A DNA stretch of 11,560 nucleotides from Bacteroidales bacterium. Its GTDB lineage: Bacteria; Bacteroidota; Bacteroidia; Bacteroidales; JAADJA01. The position numbers were made by a program, and so were the translations under genes. The DNA lies in assembly GCA_021107975.1 (NCBI GenBank), contig JAIORT010000427.1, positions 1-11,560 of the forward strand. The letters run 5' to 3'. This document shows, one piece after another, positions 7,232 through 11,560 of the stretch. The notes under the pieces were generated by a model. That model was not told the origin of the DNA, searched no databases, and saw nothing but the letters and a program-made list of their open reading frames with translations. How positions within the stretch are numbered: position 1 is the stretch's first letter; every line of letters starts with the position of its first letter.

Positions 7232-8617
7232 ATGACACAAAATTTTTTCCAGGGATATAAAGGTGATTCTCTAAAGATATTGCAAAAATATAACGTGAGG
7301 GTCTGGGGGCAGGCTGTAATTAAAACAACCCGTGGCAAGTTTGAAGGCACTGTGTTGCCCAGGGCAGAAAATGATGATGAGCAGCATATAGTTTTAAAAA
7401 TTCCGACAGGGTATAATGTCGGTATTGACATATCCACTATCACCGACATGAAAGAAACTGGATATAAAAAAGCTAATTATAAAATTCCGGAGAAAGAATT
7501 TCCTTATACTCCGGGGCTTCCAAAAGTTAAGTTATTTGGTACTGGCGGTACAATAGCATCCAGACTCGACTATCGTACAGGAGCCGTTATTCCTGCTTTT
7601 TCACCAGGCGAACTGTATGGCGCCGTACCCGAACTGGCTGACATTTGCAATCTGATAACCGAAAAGGTTTTTGCAGTATTCAGCGAGAATATGGGTCCCA
7701 GACAATACATTTCCCTTGCTAAAGCCATTGGCAAAGAAATTGAAAATGGCATTGATGGGATTGTTATCGGACATGGAACCGACACCTTGCATCACACCGG
7801 AGCGGCTTTAACATTTATGGTTCAAAATTCACCGGTTCCAATTATTTTGGTTGGCTCACAGCGCTCATCTGACAGACCCAGCTCTGATGCAGCCCTTAAC
7901 CTGATGCATGCCATGCACGCTGCCGGTCATTCCGATATTGCCGAGGTAATGGTTTGCATGTTCGGACCAACATCCGACGAATACGGGCTACTGCATAAAG
8001 GCACCAGGGTGAGAAAAATGCATTCATCTTATCGTTCTACTTTCAGAACAATTGGCGATACTCCGCTTGCAAGAGTGAGCAGAAAAGAAATCATGCCCAT
8101 CAAAAAAAATTATAAACCCCGCAGAAAGGACAGGGATGTGAAAATAATGCCTTATTTCAGCGATAAGGTTACAATGTTTTATTATTACCCGGGAATGAAA
8201 CCGGATACTCTTGACATGCTTGTGGATGCGGGATACAAGGGCATAATTATCGTTGGGACTGGACTCGGACACGTGAATAAAGAGTTATACCCTGCCATTG
8301 AAAGGGCTAAGGCAAAAGGTGTACACATGTATATGACCCTGCAAACTATATGGGGATACGTGCACATGTTTGTTTACGATACCGGACGGGATATGATGGC
8401 AAAAGGGATTATCCCGGCTGGCAACATGCTGCCTGAAGTGGCATGGGTGAAACTTAGCTGGGCTTTAGGACAGACTGATGATCCTGAAGAAGTAAAGAAA
8501 ATTATGCTTACACCTGTTAACGATGAAATAACGGAGCGTGAACCTTATAACGGCTACCTGGTTTACCAGGGAGGCGTCCCCGCAGTGGAAGATTTTGTTA
8601 AGAATGTGCATAAGTAA
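7232..8617 (+). CDS. gatD: Archaeal-type Glu-tRNA(Gln) amidotransferase subunit D (asparaginase-like)
   Basis: Amidase subunit of GatDE: releases ammonia from glutamine or asparagine and passes it to GatE. The N-terminal 75 residues form the small barrel specific to GatD rather than plain asparaginases (GKFEGTVLPRAENDDEQHIV, then IPTGYNVGI). The asparaginase fold follows with FGTGGTIASRLDYRTGAV (102-119; nucleophile Thr107), GHGTDTLHHT (180-189; Thr183 and Asp184) and VRKMHSS (260-266; Lys262), giving the complete Thr-Thr-Asp-Lys set. The 76-residue spacing from Thr107 to Thr183 equals that recalled for Methanothermobacter GatD (Thr101 to Thr177). SQRSSDRPSSDAALNL (209-224), YDTGRDMMAKGIIP (382-395) and a C-terminal LPEVAWVKLSWALG also follow the GatD pattern. 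Length 461, slightly above the usual 435-440. No catalytic residue is missing, so the subunit looks active. ATG follows a 7-bp repeat array with no Shine-Dalgarno. A stand-alone type I asparaginase is unlikely given the N-terminal domain and gatE next door. Confidence 0.93.
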   Translation: MTQNFFQGYKGDSLKILQKYNVRVWGQAVIKTTRGKFEGTVLPRAENDDEQHIVLKIPTGYNVGIDISTITDMKETGYKKANYKIPEKEFPYTPGLPKVKLFGTGGTIASRLDYRTGAVIPAFSPGELYGAVPELADICNLITEKVFAVFSENMGPRQYISLAKAIGKEIENGIDGIVIGHGTDTLHHTGAALTFMVQNSPVPIILVGSQRSSDRPSSDAALNLMHAMHAAGHSDIAEVMVCMFGPTSDEYGLLHKGTRVRKMHSSYRSTFRTIGDTPLARVSRKEIMPIKKNYKPRRKDRDVKIMPYFSDKVTMFYYYPGMKPDTLDMLVDAGYKGIIIVGTGLGHVNKELYPAIERAKAKGVHMYMTLQTIWGYVHMFVYDTGRDMMAKGIIPAGNMLPEVAWVKLSWALGQTDDPEEVKKIMLTPVNDEITEREPYNGYLVYQGGVPAVEDFVKNVHK

Positions 8618-8794
8618 AGAAGCAAGAGTATCTTTCGTCTATTTATCCAATGTTTACATCTGTTTATTTATCAAGGATGATTTTCCCCACCTTAGGGGTG
8701 AATTGAAACAATTGAATGTCTGCAACACTTTTTATAATAAAATTAAATATTTTAAACAATTATTGCTAATTTGCTTATTCTTTGCGGCTTAGCC

Positions 8795-8810
8795 CCCGAA
8801 AGTTTTCGGG
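8795..8810. repeat. Short GC-rich hairpin (CCCGAAA/TTTCGGG)
   Basis: CCCGAAA (8795-8801) and TTTCGGG (8804-8810) are perfect inverted copies separated by GT; in practice a 6-bp stem with an AGTT loop. It sits between convergent genes and could act as a bidirectional terminator or be a dispersed palindromic element. There is no T-run on either side, so the role is uncertain. Confidence 0.5.
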
Positions 8811-8845
8811 ATTGCGTGAGATTTTAGGAATAATGCAGGATAAAA

Positions 8846-8890
8846 CAAAATTGTATTATACAAAATTGTATTATACATAATTGTATTGCT
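8846..8890. repeat. 15-bp tandem repeat, about three copies
   Basis: CAAAATTGTATTATA occurs exactly at 8846-8860 and 8861-8875, followed by a diverged third copy (CATAATTGTATTGCT, 8876-8890). The junction between copies 1 and 2 contains the palindrome TACAAAATTGTA (8859-8870). It lies about 80 bases from the gap stop. Function unknown. Confidence 0.8.
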
Positions 8891-8971
8891 TTGTTGCCGG
8901 AAGCAATTATCCCAATGGATATCTAATTGGTCGTAATAGTATGGATTGCGGGAAATTGAATTTAAAAAAAT

Positions 8972-9982
8972 TTACACAAACTTCTCAATCAAATCCATCA
9001 GTCTGTGCGAATAGCCCACTTCATTATCGTACCAGGCAATCACTTTTACCAGTTTATTTTTTTCTCCCAGCACGGCTGTTAATCCGGCATCAAATATAGC
9101 AGAGTGCGGATTGCCGATAATATCCATCGAAACGATAGGGTCTTCGGTATATTCCAATAAACCTTTCATTGTTGTTTCCGAAGCCTCTTTAAAAGCCAAG
9201 TTAATCTCTTCAACACTTGTACATTTTGATAGCGTACAGGTAAGGTCGGTTAACGAGCCATCCGGCACGGGAACACGGATACCTGCACCGCCGAGGTCTT
9301 TTGCAAGGTGGGGAAATATTTTTGTCGCTGCTTTTGCCGCGCCGGTTGTAGTCGGAACAATAGAGTATGCAGCAGCACGCCCCCTGCGTAAGTCCTGATG
9401 AGGTCCGTCAAGTATATTCTGATCACGTGTGTAGGAATGAACCGTGGTAATAAATGCCCTTTGAATACCCCATTTATCATCCAGAACCTTTATTAAAAGT
9501 GCAGCATTGTTTGTAGTGCACGAAGAATTGGAAATAACCACATCGTTTTTATCAATCAAATGATCATTCACACCAAGAACGATAAACTGAACTCCATCGC
9601 TTTCACCCTTTGCCGGGGCAGAAATAATGACCTTACGTGCGCCTGCCTCAACATGTTTTAAGGCATCTTCCTTTTTAGTGAACATTCCGGTAGATTCAAT
9701 TACAATATCTATATTCAAGTCTTTCCAGGGCAGCTTTACCGGATTTTCTTCCTTTAAAATCCTGATCTTTTTTCCGTTTACTTCAAGGTAATCCGAATTC
9801 GATTTTACCTCTCCCTGAAACCTCTTATGAACTGAATCATATTTCAACAGATGAGCCATTGTATAAGGCTCCATAATATCGTTGATGGCAACTATATCAA
9901 AATTGTCCTTATCGTGTGCCACTCTGAAAAATATTCTTCCTATCCTCCCAAAGCCGTTTATTGCTATTCTTGTTTTTGACAT
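8972..9982 (-). CDS. gap: Type I glyceraldehyde-3-phosphate dehydrogenase
   Basis: Cytosolic glycolytic enzyme: glyceraldehyde 3-phosphate + phosphate + NAD+ to 1,3-bisphosphoglycerate, as a tetramer. At 336 residues it has normal family length. The Rossmann motif is NGFGRIGR (9-16). Asp35 (in VAIND) is at the position that favours NAD over NADP. The active site has SNSSCTTNN (151-159) with nucleophile Cys155 and partner His182 in TTVHSYT. DLRRGRAAAYSIVPTTTGAA (197-216) contributes phosphate binding, and AWYDNEVGYS (316-325) closes the C-terminal part. Small departures from the common consensus are Ser for Ala before the catalytic Cys (SNSSC for SNASC), Tyr for Leu in RAAAYSI, and His for Asn in GYSHR; none removes a catalytic group. 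ATG at 9982 has a purine-rich AGAAGAAAAT just upstream but no classic Shine-Dalgarno. It is convergent with gatD and divergent from the M20 peptidase, and appears to be a single-gene unit. Confidence 0.96.
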   Translation of the reverse strand: MSKTRIAINGFGRIGRIFFRVAHDKDNFDIVAINDIMEPYTMAHLLKYDSVHKRFQGEVKSNSDYLEVNGKKIRILKEENPVKLPWKDLNIDIVIESTGMFTKKEDALKHVEAGARKVIISAPAKGESDGVQFIVLGVNDHLIDKNDVVISNSSCTTNNAALLIKVLDDKWGIQRAFITTVHSYTRDQNILDGPHQDLRRGRAAAYSIVPTTTGAAKAATKIFPHLAKDLGGAGIRVPVPDGSLTDLTCTLSKCTSVEEINLAFKEASETTMKGLLEYTEDPIVSMDIIGNPHSAIFDAGLTAVLGEKNKLVKVIAWYDNEVGYSHRLMDLIEKFV

Positions 9983-10010
9983 ATTTTCTTCTATTATTCA
10001 AATATTTATG

Positions 10011-10058
10011 TTCCCCTTATTTCCTGTATTTCCCTTATTTCCCTATTTCCCTATTTCC
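10011..10058 (-). repeat. Imperfect 8-10-bp repeats in the gap leader
   Basis: On the plus strand five ATTTCC-containing units occur at 10017, 10027, 10035, 10044 and 10052, mostly TATTTCCC, preceded by TTCCCC (10011). Read in the gap direction they form a purine-rich leader of repeated GGGAAATA. The array ends 28 bases before the gap ATG. It contains GGGAAA runs but no consensus ribosome-binding site at normal spacing. Confidence 0.7.
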
Positions 10059-10081
10059 AACAATCCATTCCTCTCATCCGG

Positions 10082-10089
10082 CAAATTTA
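10082..10089 (-). promoter_or_regulatory. Possible -7 promoter box for gap
   Basis: On the minus strand this reads TAAATTTG, an exact TAnnTTTG match. Transcription would start near 10075, giving a leader of about 93 bases that includes the GGGAAATA repeats. No TTTG-like -33 box is found at 19-21 bases, so the call rests on one octamer. Confidence 0.35.
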
Positions 10090-10101
10090 TAATTATTTTA
10101 C

Positions 10102-10131
10102 TTTCGCCTTCATTAAGAATTATTATTTTTG
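10102..10131 (+). promoter_or_regulatory. Possible promoter for the M20 peptidase gene
   Basis: TATTTTTG at 10124-10131 matches TAnnTTTG exactly, and TTTC at 10102-10105 (3 of 4 to the -33 TTTG) lies 18 bases upstream. Transcription would start near 10138, placing the whole 8-bp repeat array in the 5' leader. The base composition makes chance matches possible. Confidence 0.4.
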
Positions 10132-10150
10132 GCAACCTTTAAAAAGTTAG

Positions 10151-10214
10151 TTCAATAATTCAACAATTCAATAATTCATTAATTCAACAATTCAATAATT
10201 CAACAATTCAAAAC
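10151..10214 (+). repeat. 8-bp tandem repeat (TTCAAYAA) x8 abutting the M20 peptidase start codon
   Basis: Eight contiguous 8-mers in exact register. TTCAATAA lies at 10151, 10167 and 10191; TTCAACAA at 10159, 10183 and 10199; TTCATTAA at 10175; the last unit, TTCAAAAC (10207-10214), touches the ATG at 10215. There is no G on the coding strand across all 64 bases, no ATG and no Shine-Dalgarno. The alternation of T and C at unit position 6 suggests expansion of a 16-bp double unit. Confidence 0.9.
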
Positions 10215-11560
10215 ATGGAACACATAAAAGAATATATCGAAGCAAACAAAGACAGGTTTCTAAAAGAATTATTCGAACTGATAAGAATTCCTTCTATCAG
10301 TTCCGAATCGGAGCATAAACAAGACATGGTCAAAGCTGCCGAATACTGGAAAGAGACTATTTTAAAAGCCGGAGCCGACAAGGCAGAAGTGATGTCCACA
10401 GAAGGCAACCCCGTGGTTTATGGTGAAAAAATTATCGATCCGGATGCCCCAACCGTATTAGTTTACGGGCATTATGATGTGATGCCTGTCGATCCGATAG
10501 ACTTATGGAAAATTCCGCCTTTTGAACCCGAGATCAAGGATGGTAAGATATGGGCTCGTGGCGCAGATGATGATAAAGGACAGGCATTCATGCATGCGAA
10601 AGCATTTGAATTTATGGTAAAAACCGATTCGCTTCCCTGTAATGTAAAATTTATGATTGAAGGTGAAGAGGAAGTTGGTTCGGTTAGTTTGGGAAAATGG
10701 TGTGCGGATAATAAAGAAATGCTGAAAGCCGATATTATTCTCGTTTCCGATACAAGCATGATTGCCGAGGATATACCTTCTATAACAACCGGATTACGTG
10801 GGCTGGCTTACTGGCAGGTGGAGGTTACCGGACCGAATCGTGATCTTCATTCAGGGCTTTTCGGTGGCGCAGTTGCCAACCCGATCAATGTCCTGTGTAA
10901 TATGATTGCGCAAATGACAGATGAAAACGGAAAAATAACAATACCCGGATTTTATAACGATGTATCAGAGGTATCTGAAGAAGAAAGAGCTATGCTTTCT
11001 AAAGCCCCTTTCGATGAGGAAGAATACAAAAAAGCAATAGACGTTAAGGAACTTGCCGGTGAAAAAGGGTTCATAACTACCGAAAGAACCGGTATCCGTC
11101 CTTCATTCGACGTGTGCGGCATCTGGGGTGGTTATACCGGCGAAGGAGCCAAGACTGTGCTTCCCTCAAAAGCTTTTGCTAAAATTTCTACCCGCCTGGT
11201 ACCTGATCAGGATCACAAGAAAATTGCTCAACAATTCAAAGAACATTTTGAATCTATTGCCCCGGCTTGCGTGAAAGTTGAAGTTACTTCTTTACACGGC
11301 GGGCAGGGATATGTTTCGCCCATTGACATGACTGCATACAAAGCTGCTGAAAAAGCCTACACCGAAACTTATAGTAAAAAACCCGTGCCGGTACGTAGCG
11401 GTGGAAGCATTCCTATTATCTCCACCTTTGAAGAAGTTTTAGGGATAAAATCTATCCTGATGGGATTCGGGCTGGAATCGGATGCAATTCATTCGCCAAA
11501 TGAAAACTATCCTCTTAACCAGTTTTTTAATGGCATCCAAACTATTCCGTATTTCTATAA
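10215..11560 (+). CDS. M20-family metallodipeptidase (carnosinase/PepV-like), 3' end cut by the window
   Basis: Probable cytosolic zinc dipeptidase or aminoacyl-peptide hydrolase. It reads open from ATG 10215 to the window edge: 448 codons plus two bases, ending IPYFY. Comparable proteins stop a few residues later, so nearly all of it is present. The two-metal site is complete as far as visible: YGHYDVMP (84-91; His86 ligand, Asp88 supporting), ARGADDDKG (114-122; Asp119 bridging), EGEEEVGS (149-156; Glu152 likely base, Glu153 ligand), VSDT (177-180; Asp179), and a late His in DAIHSPNENYP near the C-terminus. RDLHSGLFGGAVANP (209-223) is the lid/dimer-domain signature with the His that reaches the partner active site in carnosinase-type enzymes. 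No signal peptide. The start is fixed by the conserved N-terminal helix and IRIPSISS (23-30), and is preceded directly by an 8-bp repeat array. Divergent from gap. Exact substrate cannot be told; M20 members also include deacylases, but the DLHSG and EGEEEVGS pattern favours dipeptidase. Confidence 0.9.
   Translation, partial: MEHIKEYIEANKDRFLKELFELIRIPSISSESEHKQDMVKAAEYWKETILKAGADKAEVMSTEGNPVVYGEKIIDPDAPTVLVYGHYDVMPVDPIDLWKIPPFEPEIKDGKIWARGADDDKGQAFMHAKAFEFMVKTDSLPCNVKFMIEGEEEVGSVSLGKWCADNKEMLKADIILVSDTSMIAEDIPSITTGLRGLAYWQVEVTGPNRDLHSGLFGGAVANPINVLCNMIAQMTDENGKITIPGFYNDVSEVSEEERAMLSKAPFDEEEYKKAIDVKELAGEKGFITTERTGIRPSFDVCGIWGGYTGEGAKTVLPSKAFAKISTRLVPDQDHKKIAQQFKEHFESIAPACVKVEVTSLHGGQGYVSPIDMTAYKAAEKAYTETYSKKPVPVRSGGSIPIISTFEEVLGIKSILMGFGLESDAIHSPNENYPLNQFFNGIQTIPYFY

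Larger units (their letters stand above)
8618..8971. other. Convergent intergenic spacer between gatD and gap
   Basis: A 354-base non-coding stretch. It holds a weak CCCC/GGGG inverted repeat at 8685-8698, a stronger GC hairpin at 8795-8810 and a 15-bp tandem repeat at 8846-8890. None is followed by a clear T-run, so terminators for gatD and gap are not obvious. No open frame with convincing coding character was found, and no tRNA-like fold was recognised. Confidence 0.6.

Noticed and set aside
7174..7449. Minus-strand open frame of 91 codons over the gatE-gatD junction
   Set aside because: Antisense to the gatD N-terminus; part of it is the 7-bp repeat translated as a KLFVKSYKLF-type low-complexity run.
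7232..8617. Calling this gene a stand-alone L-asparaginase
   Set aside because: It has the extra N-terminal barrel and GatD-specific motifs and is paired with gatE.
8685..8700. CCCC/GGGG inverted repeat as a gatD terminator
   Set aside because: Only a 4-bp stem with a 6-base loop and no T-run after it; too weak to call.
8538..8792. Plus-strand open frame of 84 codons overlapping the end of gatD and entering the spacer
   Set aside because: Its first third is gatD read in another frame, the rest is AT-rich spacer, and the predicted peptide has no recognisable domain or promoter.
8912..8930. CCAAT/ATTGG inverted repeat in the convergent spacer
   Set aside because: Five-base arms around a 9-base gap are expected by chance in DNA of this composition.
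9111..9398. Plus-strand open frame of 95 codons within gap
   Set aside because: Entirely antisense to a well-supported GAPDH gene and without family features of its own.
9882..10142. Plus-strand open frame of 86 codons antisense to the gap start
   Set aside because: The middle is a translation of the TATTTCCC repeats (Phe/Pro-rich) and the start lies antisense within gap; composition is explained by the repeat.
7190..10214. Short repeats as a CRISPR array
   Set aside because: Units are 7-15 bp and contiguous with no unique spacers, and there are no cas genes.

Overview
The window reads as a piece of a Bacteroidota chromosome, probably from the Bacteroidales or a related order. The evidence is a large TonB-dependent outer-membrane receptor with a Bacteroidota-style signal peptide, AT-rich DNA, starts without Shine-Dalgarno sequences, and several matches to the Bacteroidota -7 promoter box (TAnnTTTG). 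No rRNA, tRNA, CRISPR array, transposase or phage gene was seen. The assignment rests on gene style, not on a database search.

Layout. Positions 16-3372 (minus) encode a TonB-dependent receptor-like protein. Upstream of it on the same strand, 3483-4883 encodes a secreted HEAT-repeat protein. Between the two lies a 21-bp perfect-stem terminator hairpin. An AT-rich divergent spacer (4884-5210) follows. Then come two plus-strand genes, 5211-7187 and 7232-8617, which are recognisably GatE and GatD, the two subunits of the archaeal-type Glu-tRNA(Gln) amidotransferase. A 354-bp convergent spacer with a 15-bp tandem repeat and a short GC-rich hairpin separates gatD from a minus-strand type I glyceraldehyde-3-phosphate dehydrogenase (8972-9982). 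A divergent spacer rich in short repeats leads to a plus-strand M20-family dipeptidase (10215 to the window end), which loses its last few codons at the edge.

How the genes work together. gatE and gatD form an operon whose products should assemble into one enzyme: GatD releases ammonia from an amide donor and GatE activates Glu-tRNA(Gln) to accept it. GAPDH and the M20 peptidase are housekeeping metabolic genes with no visible link to the pair. The receptor and HEAT-repeat protein are envelope proteins of unknown substrate and partner.

Most interesting points. First, an apparently intact archaeal-type GatDE pair sits in a bacterial context. Second, the leaders of three unrelated genes carry short-period tandem repeats: 7-mers running into the gatD start codon, 8-mers running into the M20 peptidase start codon, and purine-rich 8-10-mers in the gap leader. 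The first two arrays contain no G on the coding strand and would give unstructured mRNA leaders.
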